Assembly (NCBI GenBank): GCA_032358165.1 | Contig: JAALGY010000052.1 | Location: 1,860,001-1,924,000, forward strand | Reading direction: 5' to 3' | DNA length: 64,000 nucleotides | Origin: Diplosphaera chodatii | Taxonomy: Eukaryota; Chlorophyta; Trebouxiophyceae; Prasiolales; Stichococcaceae | Shown: positions 1 through 11,900 of the stretch, in pieces | Numbering within the stretch: the first letter of the stretch is position 1 | How the letters are laid out: each line of letters opens with the position of its first letter | Notes under the pieces: generated by a model | What the model was told of the DNA's origin: nothing | Seen by the model: only the letters and a program-made list of their open reading frames with translations | Database searches by the model: none | Program-made: the position numbers and the translations under genes

Positions 1-3000
1 TCGTAGGGTGCAGCACGGGCGCAGCCTCCGCCCTGCGGGTGCAGCCGCGGCGAGGCTGCACCCGCAGAACCCCTGTCGATGCTGCTCTGGCGGTGGCCTG
101 CATGACAGATTGAGTCATCGTGCAGCCACAAGGCAACACTTGCACCGCCACATACCGGAGGAGCAACTGCAAGGCGTCAGCACGAGCACTGAGGGAACAC
201 ACCAGGTGCACCTGCTGTGCCCTGCTGGCCGCCCAGCATGAGCTGATCGGCTCTCGGCGAGGTCGGCAGCACAGGGGCGCTGGGCTGGATGGCCGCGGCA
301 CAGTCGCGGTGGCGCGGGCAGAAGCACAGCCGCCGCACGCCGTCACCAGCCGTCGTGCCTTCGACACGCTGCACCCGCTGCCGCCGCTTGCGCTTCCTGC
401 TGTCGCCGGCGCCCCGGCCCTCCAGCATGGCTGCACAGTCACCGCCACCATGTTAGCTGACTGCACTCGGGTCTCATGTTGTAGGCTGTGTGGGGTGCAT
501 GCACGATGTCGTGAGGGCATGCTGTGGTTTGACCCCTGTGTGCGGTATGTCTGTCATGGTGCATCGGGACTTTGTGTAAATGTGCGGCGTCAGCAGTGTG
601 CAGCGCCTCAGCACCTGCCACATTGGCATCGCCGGGCTCTCGATCACTGTCGCCGGAGCCCCAGGCGTCTATGCAGTCGCCTGCCGCAGCTGCATCCTCC
701 TCGGCATCCACCGTTGCTATGGCGTAGCCGGCTGCGCGGGCGCACAGGGGATGGAACGCGGCAAAGCAAGCTGCCGAGCCGGCGCACTGCATGCATTTCA
801 ACCAGACTGATAGCATTTGGGTTGCTGTGTTCCATCAACATTGTTTCATCACTGCCTTCAGGAGCAGTAGTTCTTGACAGATGCACCTGCTACTTGTGAT
901 GCATGAAACCGCCATCAACAGGCGTGAATCACATACCTGGATGCAGGCGCCATGCGTTTGGCGGCACAGGCCGCACAGTAGCCGCCGCCGCGCCTTGCTG
1001 ACCTGCACAGCTTTCAGCCAATACGTTACATACATGTGAGTTACGCCCAGTTGATATCCTGCTCATTGCCACGTCCCAGAAAGGCAACTCCTAGACTGTG
1101 GAGGCAAAGGCGCCTTGTCTACGCGCGACATGCCACCTGCTCAATGCCCTCAATCAGGCCGGTGTCGGGGTCCAGACCGACGGCGTCGGGGGCCCACAGC
1201 GCGCAGGCGAGGTGCGCCCAGCGGCCGCAGGAGGTGCCCTTCAGGGCGCCGCCCGCCACGGGGCAAAGGCAGCACGGCGGCGGGCTGCGCAGGCCTGCAC
1301 GAATGTCGACAGGAGTCAGGTAAGACACCTGCACCATGCACCGGCTTTCAAACCTAATGGGATGGTTGATCGAGCCAGTGAGTCGGGTCGCTTGTTTCAT
1401 CTGGCACTTGGCAACCCTGCCTACCCAGCTGGCAGCTGTCGCACAGCCACAGGCGGCCGTTGGGCGGAGCGGCGACGCCATAACACGTCTGGTGGACCAG
1501 TACACGGCATCCGTCGCACTGCAGCACAGTCCAGGTGCCCAGCATCAAACCAGCACTGTGTGGTAGGTAGAGTCTGAGCAACTTCCAGTCATGGCTGCAG
1601 CAAACTGCACATGTTGCAACATCAGCATGCTTTGCATGCAAAGCCTGATATATGATGTGATCCTGGTCGGTTTAACGTGCAACACCTTCTGATCTGACCT
1701 CCAGCTCTATGTTATGAGCTGGTTACCTGCAGCAGCACGTTGTCATCCGCTTCGTCCTCCTCGCCGCACACGTGGCAGGCTGTTCCTGAGGGCTGCGCCG
1801 CCACAGCGGCCACGCCGTCCGGCAGCCGCTGCATGCGCGCCAGCGCAGCTGCCCGCTGTCGCTGCTCCGCCTGGCTCTGCAGCGCGGGCCACACGCGTTG
1901 GCTGCTTTGCAATCACGTACCACAACTCTGCAACAAGTTCCTTGACTTGCACCTTGAGCAGGCTCACCAGCGGAGGTGGAGGAGGCCGCTCCTCCCCGTC
2001 TGGCCAGTTGCAGAAGCGCTCGCAACGGTTTGCGCCTGGCAGCGCTGCCACCGCTGCTAGTACCCTGGGATTGCCCAGCCCAAAGGCACGTGCACCACTC
2101 ATGCCGCCGCCAGGGCGTGGCTGTGCCGCTGGCGCACAAGCGCCGCTGTTGCCATCAATGACGCCATCTCGGCTCTGAGCAACCGCTGGCGTGTTTTCAG
2201 CGGCTGCATGGCTGCCTCTTCTGGACATCGCTGATGCGGTGCTGTACAAGGTGTTCCAGGCCCCGCTTGCTGTTGGTGCCTCCACTGCCGGGCTGCCTTT
2301 GGGCTTGACCCTGCCGAGATCACAACGCTGGCTTCTCGACGATCTGCGCTGCAGACTCCACCTATCCTCTTTGCCAGATACACATGGTACCACTGCAACA
2401 GACTGCTTGGGCACAGCGATGCTCGATGTTCGACAGCTCTCGGTCCCACCTGAACAGGGGACCGCTGCCATCAGCCGCGGCCAGCACCTCGCACCGGTGC
2501 ACCGCCGGCCTGCCGCCCGATGCCGGCGTCGCCGTCACCCGCTCCGCCACATAGCCGACCTGCACAATGTCAAGAACATCGACACTGCCGCTGAAATGGC
2601 CTTCACCTGCCTCATACTGAGGGAATCGGGGCATCCTGTCACATTCATGTCGACTCACCGGCCAGAGGTACTTTTCGTCATGAAAGCCGGGGTGGATGTA
2701 CTCAATGCGACCCAGTGCCAACACTGCACAGCGTGAGAGCAGATGTTGTCACACTGACGGCATCACTTCCTATGTACAACAGCAAGTCAGTGGAGACATC
2801 TGAGGGCCAGCAGCATTCAGGGCACAGGCTGGTGTGCGGCACCTTTGAGGTGCTGCCCCAGCTGCAGCGGCAGCTGCACATCGCCGCTGACAGCTGCCAG
2901 CGGACGGCCGCCTTTCTTGCGTGCAGCCGTGTGCTGCTGTTCCTCCTCGTCGTCAAGCCAAGGGTCGTCAAAGTGTGGCGGCGCCATTGGCCCATCCGGC

Positions 3001-5408
3001 AGCTCGCCACCCTGTGCAGCAGTATGTCGAAGTCAGGCTGTGCAGCAAAGCCACAAGCTTGGCAGGTGGTTTGGCAAGGCAGTGGATGGGGCTGCATCGC
3101 GGGTCAGTGGCGCCACCTTGAGCCAGGTAAGGACTTCGAACAGCGCGGTATGGAACTTTGCGACGCTCTTGCGACACCTGGCGTGCAGCTGCATGGACAG
3201 CCCCACGTCGAAGTGCACAATAGACTTGGCCCGCAGCCGCATGTACTCCTGCACCACAGGCCCGAAGCATCAGTGATCGGCATTGGATAGCAGAGCACGT
3301 TGCACGCTGCCACGAAGGCCTCCGCATGTGTGACAAAATGCAAGCCCCTGCACACCTGGGTGCCAAAGAAGCAGACTGCGACAGACTCGCCCCTCACAGC
3401 TGCACACCGCACGGGACAAGGGTCAGCACAAGCGTGTGCTCATGGCCAAGCACAGACGGGCGAGGCACCACATGCTACATAAGTCCTATGCCGTGCAGCG
3501 GCTCATCCGCATGTAGGTCGGAATGTGGCGTGCCTGGCACTTGCATGTCATCGGCATCCAGCTGCGTCATGACAAGCGCAGGCCAAAAAGGCCAGCCCTT
3601 GACCTGCATTTGAGCAGAGACCAGCCTGTGAACCAAGACTGCGGCCACAGCGAGCAGTGTACCCTGGACTGCATCTGCCTACTCGACTGCATCTGCCCAG
3701 CGACAGATCACCTGTGCCCAAACGAGGTCCCCAGGCCTCAGGTCTGCTGCCGAAAGCGCAGCAACGCTGCCATTGACGCAAGACTTTCTGCGCGCTGCAG
3801 CCCTCCTGTTATTACTTCCGGGCTGAGCAGCAGGTGCGTCTGCCTGGGCATGCTGATGTGCTGGTGCTGAGGCGGCCGGCGACGCTGATGCTACGCCAGT
3901 GGCCTGTTGCTGCTGATGCGAAGCACCCACTGCACTGGCATCCGCGCCCTGCTGCAGCAGTGCGGCGTGTCGCTCAGCGGCGGAGGCGGCACGCTTCTGC
4001 AGCGCCTTGGCGTCTGCGCCCCTCTTCTTCGCTGCAGCCGCCTGCATCGATGAGCCGACGGACAGGATCAAACAACTCCACAGATGCTGGGAGGCCTCAA
4101 CTGCAACAGCAGACGCTGTGCATATGTACAGCTATCGGAGGCCAAGGACTGTGCGACCGCAGGCACACCTTCAGGGCGATGGCCGCCGCACAAGCCTCCG
4201 CTGCAGACGGCAGGGGCAGCACCTCACCGGGCTGCATGCGCACACGCAGCCGCTCTGCGCACAGCAGCTCCTCAGACTGCTCGCCATCCGCGTACACTAC
4301 CTGCCCACAGCACCAACAAGCACAAGCTACATCATCGTCCAGATACACCGCCTGAAGTTGTGGTACCTGGGATTGCCAGATGCCGGCAAGCCCACGCAGT
4401 GAGGGGTGCGACACGGTGGACTTGGGCCTACCCTGTGCTTGCCACTGGCTGCATTGAGAGCGGTCGCTGTTCCAAGAAACCAGGCATCATCCTCTGGCCA
4501 CAGCAGACGAAGCTCGCGGCCTACCAAGGCTGCAGGGCTGACAGCCAGCGTATCCACCCTGCAGTGCGGACGATACAGCAGTATGGCATGAGATTGTTCA
4601 CATCCATCTGATGTGCAATGCACAGTGGGTCCATCGCGAGCTTCGTCACGCAGCGTACTTGTGCATTCAATACATCCAGTCACGCAACGAGGGCACTCTT
4701 CTGAAGAGCTGGTGAACAGCGAAATACAGCAGGCACTCACTCGTGAAACTGCAGGTACTTTGGCTCAGAGCGGTGCGACTGGAACTGCGCCCACGCATCT
4801 GACAGCTGCGTGCCCATAGCGTCCTCGCACGCCAAGGGCGAGCTGGATGGCAGTGCCGAGTCCGTGAGCCTGCCCGTCGCTGGGTTGCCACAGGGCAGCG
4901 ACCCGGAGCCAGCTGCAGCGCCTGCTGATGTTTGGGGTGGCGCCTGCTGGTATGCCTGCTGTGGCACCTCCAAGGCCGCTGCAGGCTGTGTTAACATCCC
5001 AAACCGTCCTGGAAGCTCTGCTGTGTCTTCCAGACGCTGTGGAAGTGGCCCAGCCATTGACGGTGTTGACACAGCAGGTGACGGCAGCTGTGCCTCCGTC
5101 GCAGGCTGCACTGCTGGCGAGTCTGGCCCTCCCTCGCTGCTGCTGATAAGCATGGCCGCAGTCCGTGCTGACACGTCGCTGCAGCTGCCGTTCGCATGCA
5201 CAGCACATTGGAGCACCGGCTGCTGCTGGGTCACATCCTGCTGCATGCATAGGACTGCACTGGGCCCACTGGACTTCAAGGGTGCTGCAGCGTGCGTGAA
5301 GACTGCTGTAGGTTCGCCTGTACGGCGCCGCTTGACCGCCCGCTGCACTACTGTGGTGTCGAGGCAGTGCTGCTGCAGCGCTGGCGGCTGCACGGCTGAA
5401 TGCGCCAT
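1..5408 (-). CDS. ATX/trithorax-like histone H3K4 methyltransferase, 3' end cut by window
   Basis: Chromatin regulator of the plant ATX1/ATX2 (trithorax) type; by family it methylates histone H3 lysine 4 in the nucleus. Domains appear on the minus strand in ATX order. The N-terminal exon 5408-4741 starts MAHSAVQPPAL and is disordered. Next come a cysteine cluster (CPRCVTGCIEC) and a Tudor-like block (LVGRELRLLWPEDDAWFLG, about 4500-4430). A PWWP domain is split over exons: DLVWAQ ends at 3712, VKGWPFWPALVM starts at 3603, and VAVCFFGTQ lies near 3390. FYRN (LGRIEYIHPGFHDEKYLWPV) and FYRC follow at 2724-2500, with an FGLGNPRVLAAVAALPG segment near 2080. A PHD finger (LQCDGCRVLVHQTCYG) is at about 1630-1440 and an extended PHD (CCLCPVAGGALKGT, CGLCRQTHGAC, FHPLCARAAGY, CFCPRHRD) runs about 1260-310. 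The catalytic SET domain expected next lies outside the window. Exact exon joins between Tudor and PWWP are unresolved. Confidence 0.88.
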
Positions 5409-6294
5409 AGGCGAGCGGCATGCAACCTGAAGAGCGATCACCTGCAGACAGCCATCTATACGATCGACGGTGCATGTAGTACATTTTGCAGGCAGCCATG
5501 CAGCGCGGTATGCATGGCTGTGGTGCTGTGCTGCCGTTGTTATGAGCTGGCAAAATCTGACAGGTTGCGCAACATGCCGCATGGTCCGCACTCCACCTGT
5601 CGGCGGCCCATCGCCCTCGAAGGGATTGCGTCAACAGCCTGCTGGCCCAGAATCCGTTCGAGCCGGCGTCATGCTCTGCTGAGTCCTTTTCAACTACCGA
5701 TCATGCAAACGTCTTGTCATGCGCATCGTGGCATTTGAAAGTGCTACTTAGACGGTGGTGTCGCTACTCTTGGAACGTATTGAGTGAGTGCTATCGCTAT
5801 CGCCAAGTGAGCACACGCTTGATGATGCCTGTTGAAGAATTGACCAAATGACGAAATGAGACATTTGCAAACCATTTTGAACATGCAGGGGGCATGGCCG
5901 AGCACCGGACCAACGGTGTGATGGCTGATGACTTCATCGATTCATCGACGGGTGAGCACCCAGTTTGTGAGTCTGCACCTTTGCCAGCCTTGAGATACCA
6001 CTCAAGATCGCTGGCGATCTGCCTCAGCAGCTCTGTACTGCTTGTAGCAATAAATGTGCTGGGCGCATGTATGCACTCTGCCGCTGATTGATGGCACATC
6101 CATCGCTGCAGCATCTTGAATGACACGTTCTGAGTTACAAGAGCCGCTTCAGACATCTGCTATGCAGTTGTGATTGGCTCCACACAGCATGCTGTTCCGA
6201 CCGCCACATCCCCACCGCAGGCATGGTTGTTAGCACTATACACACGTGATAACAACTTTTGATCCGAAGCTCCCAAACACCTTGTTGAAGACGC
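5409..6294. other. Divergent intergenic region
   Basis: Lies between the start of the ATX-like gene (minus) and the start of the mitochondrial carrier (plus), so it should hold both promoters and 5' leaders. I see no convincing conserved coding exon on either strand and no clear TATA box. Confidence 0.5.
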
Positions 6295-8019
6295 ATGGGT
6301 GATGAGCATGGTGCTCAGTCAGATGCCGTCACGCCGGTGGCAGAAACGCAGCTGGGCAGCAGCATGGCTGCCGGCGCACTTGCCGCCATCGTGTCACGCA
6401 TATGCACCCGTGAGTACTGCTGCAGATGGCCACGTCTGCTGTGACGGCGGCTTGCATCAGTCCATCAGGACTCCGTGTGTCTTCACCTTGGGCAACCTGT
6501 GTGGATGCAGATCCAGCGGACACCGTCAAAGCACGGTTACAGATGCAAGGCGCGCTCAGTGCGGCGCCGGTGTATCACAGCACAGGGCATGCCTTTGCGA
6601 GCCTAGCAAGGGCCGAGGGGCTTCCCGGCTTCTACAGAGGCTTTGGCGCCATTCTGCTGGGCTTCGCACCCGCACAGGTGCTGACCGAGAGCGTTGCTCC
6701 AGCCATCAAGCATCTGAGGCATGCTCTGTCATGCAAAAGCAGTGGAGACCTTCTCCTTGCACTCGCAGGCGACCTACTTCGGCGCATATGAGGTGTGTGA
6801 ACGCACTGCTTCGTGCGTGAAGGCGAGAACTATTTGTCGGGCATGATGTTGAGTGCGCCATGGTCACAACATGACAGCGCATGCTGCTGGTATGCTGGCA
6901 GGCTGGCAAGGCGGTGACGCAGCCGCTGCGGGCTTCTGGCCATGGCGTGGCCGCTGACATGGCTACAGGGCTGCTGCAGCAATCAGCAGCTGGCATCCTC
7001 TTCACCCCCATTGACATCATCAAGGAGCGCCTGCAGGTCCGGTGGTGGTCCAGTTGCATAACCCCAAGCTGCTGTGCTGCTGCGGCGGCTGCTGTACAGT
7101 GCAAGATGCTGGGGACTGTAAATCTGCCATCAATAGCATACTACTGCGCTGACATCGGCAGCATGCACCCCTGCCGTGCAGGTGCAAACCATGATGAACG
7201 GCAGCTACAATTACAGCTCCGCCTGGCATGCGGTCAGCAGCATCATCAGGCAGCGCGGCCTGCGCGGCATGCTCAAGGGCTACTGGGCCGGCAACAGCGT
7301 GAGATTGACAAGTCGGACGACCCAACTGTATGCATAGTGTAGATGATTTCAGAAAATGGTACGCTGATGGCTGTGTCCGTGTTGCACATCCGACCTCACT
7401 TTCGCAGGTGTGGCTCCCTTGGAATGCTGTGTACATTGCATCCTACGAACACGCCAAGAAGTGGGCCGAGCGCACGCTGCACACCCACGAGCTGCCAGCC
7501 TGGGCGCTGATGTCGTGCTCAGCCAGCTCCGCGACGCTGGCATGCACCCTGACGCACCCGGTGGACGTGTGCAAGACCCAGCTGCAGGTGTCGGTAGCTA
7601 CATGTCTGCGGTCACGCAGCTTGTGCTTCACCTCTCACAGCAGATGTTGCCGATGCCAGCATGTCATTCTATCTCCTGCACAGAGTGCACATCAGCCAGC
7701 CTTAAACATTTCCACCAACAGTATGCTCATGGCGCAGGTGCTGTCAGCCTCTGAGCAGGGGGGCTCCCTGACAGCCATGAAGGTGTTCAGAAACGTGCTG
7801 CAGCAGCAAGGTACTTTCCGTGCAACACGTCAGCTGTGCATCTTGTGCCGCAAGTGTAAGGGCGCATCAGGTCGTGCTCAGTCATGGTGGATCTGTTTCG
7901 GCTCTGCAGGTGCACGTGGCTTTGCCGCAGGCTTGGCGCCACGGTTGCTCACCATTGTGCCCGGCAACATGCTCACGTGGCTGGTGTATGAGAAGATCAA
8001 GCAGATGTGGCAGTTCTGA
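6295..8019 (+). CDS. Mitochondrial carrier family (SLC25-type) protein, 8 exons
   Basis: Six-helix transporter of the inner mitochondrial membrane; the substrate cannot be told from sequence. Exons 6295-6409, 6511-6677, 6769-6792, 6902-7036, 7182-7298, 7408-7587, 7738-7810 and 7910-8019 join in phase to 306 aa, the normal length. All three repeats carry the Px[DE]xx[KR] signature: THPADTVKARLQMQG across exons 1/2, FTPIDIIKERLQ in exon 4 and THPVDVCKTQLQ in exon 6. The start ATG at 6295 is chosen because it reads through MAAGALAAIVSRICT into the first signature; a nearby ATG in another frame (6299) does not. Exon 3 is only 24 nt (ATYFGAYE). The C terminus is ...LVYEKIKQMWQF. It is divergent from the ATX-like gene. 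Confidence 0.93.
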
Positions 8020-8941
8020 GTGCGAACAGCAGAGATGCGACACGAAGTATCTTGTTTGTTCCTACATTGGGGGCTGCGTCTTGCTGTACAGCAACTACAA
8101 TTCTGGTTGCACCAGCAAGATCGAGCAAGCGACTGAAGTCCAATCAGATCAGGACGCAATTGTTTGTAGCAAGCTGATGCACATGTACCGACATGTGATG
8201 GGGCTTCAGAGACCACGACTGCACCATCTCTAGTAGGGTGGGCACAATGTTCAAATCAACCGTGTGGCAATGCGACACTGAACGAAGCATGCACACGGTA
8301 CCTAAATAGACAGCAAGCACAGCAGGCCAGAAACTGGCAGCACAATGTTGCTGCCTCAAACGCTGGAGCTGTGCCACGCACGGTCCAGAGCCTCATGTGG
8401 GCTCAGTGCCGGCGGTCCTGGCCCGCCTGCCTTCTGCACTCACCACCAAAACAACATTCAGCAATGGTAGGGTGCACGTCATTTGCTGCACCTGCAGCTG
8501 CTGGCCATCGCCAGTGTGAAGGACAGCGCTGGAGAGAGGACACTGCGTGCTGCTCTCATGCGCTGCAAGCTGCACTGCACACACAGGAGCAGCAACCCAC
8601 CTGCTGCGCCGGCGGGCTGCGTGGCGACCCGCTGGAGGGCTCCTTGCTGGGCGTCTGAGCGCCGTCCGCACTGCTGGCCTTGTTGCCGTTGCCGCCCTTT
8701 TGATCAGCCTGTGCGAGTGCCACAGCAGCATTCATGTGTGGCGCCAACCAAGCCAAGCATGCTCAGATGCTTGGAGCTCCAACCAGATGCTGATGGATGG
8801 CACACACATTTGAGATCTCAGTGCAGAACGTGTCGGGCTCTGAGGCACGAAGCCACAGCATCCCTGACCGCTCCACGTGCACAGCCAGTACCACCATCAA
8901 AACGAAGGCAAGTGCTACAGCAACCCAGGCAGCGCTAATGC
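8020..8941. other. Convergent spacer with a possible extra membrane-helix exon (minus strand)
   Basis: Between the carrier stop and the inferred stop of the DDHD gene. On the minus strand at about 8955-8810 an open frame shifted relative to the DDHD C terminus encodes a basic patch (RKRWG) followed by a strong hydrophobic stretch (ISAAWVAVALAFVLMVVLAV). A Ser/Pro/Gly-rich open stretch lies at about 8735-8600. These could be a C-terminal extension of the DDHD gene or a small separate protein; no clean splice joins them. The rest (8020-8560) shows nothing recognisable. Confidence 0.4.
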
Positions 8942-11900
8942 TAGACCCCCACCTCTTTCGTGTTACGCCCCTTGGGCCGGCCAGTCAGCACGTCCAGCCC
9001 AGACACCGCGCGCGCCAGCAGCAGCGCAGTGTCGGCGTTCGTCCAGTAGCTGAAGTGCGAAGAGATGGCTGACAAGTACGGGTTTTCGGTCGGGGACTCC
9101 TGCAGATTTGCAACATGCACACATTGACATGGCATGCATGCCCACATGCAGCTCTGTGTTGCCTTCAGTGGGCAGGCAGGTGCCATCTTGTGATGTGATT
9201 TGGGTGCCATGTAGAGCCTCACAAGGGGTGTCCCAAATCACAGCAACCCCCGGTGCAACACCTGCAGCACAAAGTCGACGCGGCCTGCAGCGGTCTTGTC
9301 GTCTGGGCTGCCCCGGCCATCTGTCAGCCGCCAGAAGGCAGTCCCGGGCTCGTCCGCCCGGGCATGCACCTCCGCCTGACAACGCCGATATGAATTCAGT
9401 CACTGTGCTGTTGTTGGGGTCCCGCGAGCTTGCCTCATGCTCATGACACGTCATTCCCAGCATAAGTTCCACCTGATGATATCCGGCTTGAATGGTCAGC
9501 AAGCGGACCGTCGCTCCTGCAAGCCTCCACTGCACGTGCGTGTCAGTACAGTCCACACATTTGCTCACATCTGCTGCCTCCTGATTTGCATCTGGCGTTG
9601 CCGTGCCATCGCCGCCCTGCGACCCGTCCGCCTTGGCCACATGCACCGCAGCCGCTGCCCGCCCAAAGCCGCTGCGCACGCTGCCCCACATGCTGCCCGT
9701 GACTCGGCCAACATTGCTGCCAAAGCCGCCGACCGCTGATCCGATGTCCTCCAGCCCTTCCTACAGCATACCAACCATCCGGGCCTGGATTTCCTGAGGC
9801 AGGCTCCCGGTATCGCAGCTCATGGTGCGCTGGCCACGCTGCAATGTCGCTGAGCTTGGCCGATGTGCGTCGCACCTGGATGCCAATATGGATGCGCCGG
9901 CCGCCGCGGTGATAGGGCGCGAACAGTGGGCGCCGCTTCTCACCGCCCGCCACAGCCAGCGGCTCCATCCTGCAGACGAGTACCACAAACATGCCCTCAG
10001 CCGGCTGATTTCTTGGGCTACATGGAAAGCTATTCCGCAGAGGATGGAGCCGCGCACCGTCAACTGCAGAAGTCGCTTGACACTGCCATAAGGTGTGAGC
10101 AAACACTTTGTCAAAGTTTAGAGATGGACCACCACGACAGCCATGTGGCATGCACCTGTATGCAATGGGATCGTAGGGCTGGTACAGGTTGTAGGCCCGG
10201 TTGACAGCTGGCAGCCCGTCGCAGCCGCCTCCACCACCCGGCATGAGTCTCGCTGCGGCGGGCGTGCCCAGCCCCGCTCCCAGGCCTGGGTCAATCTGCA
10301 CATCACAATAGATATGTATGTGTCGACACTGCTGATTTCTGTTGTCATCGAGTGTGAGCACGCAAGCATGGCCACGGACACAGTCAGCATGAACGCGAAG
10401 AAAACAAGCGCATGTGTTATGGCAACTGCAACGAGCATGCAGCCGCACCTTCCGCAGCGCAAGGAACAGACCCAGTGGTGAGCCAATCGCAATATACTGA
10501 TCTACGCTGAAGTTGAGAGGCGCGATCTGCACCGGGATTGCCAGTCCTGCTGACTCGGGGTTATCCCCACTGCTGCCCACCTGTTGCACCAAGAGCAACA
10601 GTGTACGCATGTCCATCAAAGTCATTACACTGCTTGCAGGTGGAGAGGCGAGAAGCTGCACAGCATGCAATCTTCACCTCAAGTGCAGCAGGGTTGGCTG
10701 GCGGGCTGTGGTCACGCTCTGCGGAGGCCGCTTGCAACCGCCTCCGCAGCTCAGCCACCTCCGCCTGCAGCTGCCGCACCTGCAACACCCACATTGTTCA
10801 GTGACACGCAAGGGTTTTGGGACTGAAGGCCCCCGCTGGTGGGTCAAAGTCGGATGCAGCGTGCGACAGCAAAGTGTTGTTCTGTACTGCAATAGAAGTG
10901 CAGCACCTTGGGATGTGCATCATCGGTAGAAGCGTTGCCTTCTTGACTGGGGTCCTGTGGCTCTGCTGCACTCGTGATGTCTGCTGCCTGTGCTGACTGG
11001 GGCTGGCTGCCGTGCATGGCAGATGCCAGAGGCTGTGCCGCGTCAATGTGGCCCAGATCAAGGTCTGCACTGGTGAGCGGCTGCACGTTTGTAAGCAATG
11101 CAGACTTGCTGGGCGGGCTGCTGCCACTTACAGTATCTGCATCTTCTGAACCAGGCGGCTGACCTGTGCATGACGCACAACTTGACGTTATCATGGTCGG
11201 AACGCAACCCTACTCGTGGTGATGGTTCGACATCCAATGGCAGTAGTGCCTAGAGCTGGGTTATGCACTGACACAAACAGTCGTTGCCTACCTGCTGCGC
11301 CGTCGCCACCAGTGGCACCGGCGTTGCGTGCTGGCGACCTTGCGAGTCGCTCCAGGGCTGCCACCGACTCATCGGCTGTGCCGGTGGGTGTGATGTGGTG
11401 CACTGGCAGCGTGGCATACAGGCGCGGCTGGCACGACAGGATGTCCCAAGTGAGCACGCTGCCCAGCGAGTGCGCCACAATGCTGATGCCGCCCTGCAAC
11501 AGTCCAGCATGGCACATTGATACGCATCTAATGTGCTATTTTGGTCGACGATTGTGCCGCCTCCCTTCAGCATAGCCTGGCTGAGGAGGTTGGGCCACAT
11601 CTGGACAAGTTCGGCCAACAAGAAAAGGGCGCGTTGGCCATGCACCATGCAGAATCGTAAGCAGGAGGTGCACCATGAAGGTGGGGTTGCGGGCTGTGAA
11701 CTTGGCGACCGTCGCATTCAGCGACGTCACCACGCTGTCGAGCATGTCCTGGCAGTGCAGCGGCGTCAGGTACAGCAGCACCTGCACAGACGAACAAACG
11801 TGTGACGTCCCCGAGCTGTGCGTGTCTTTTGATCGCCAGTCCAAGCCTCGCCGTCAGATTGCAAACCGATACAGAAGCAAGTGCGCAGTATGGCAGCAAC

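Noticed and set aside
120..899. 259-codon open frame on the plus strand
   Set aside because: It runs antisense to the extended PHD exons of the ATX-like gene, has a skewed Cys/Arg/His composition and no domain.
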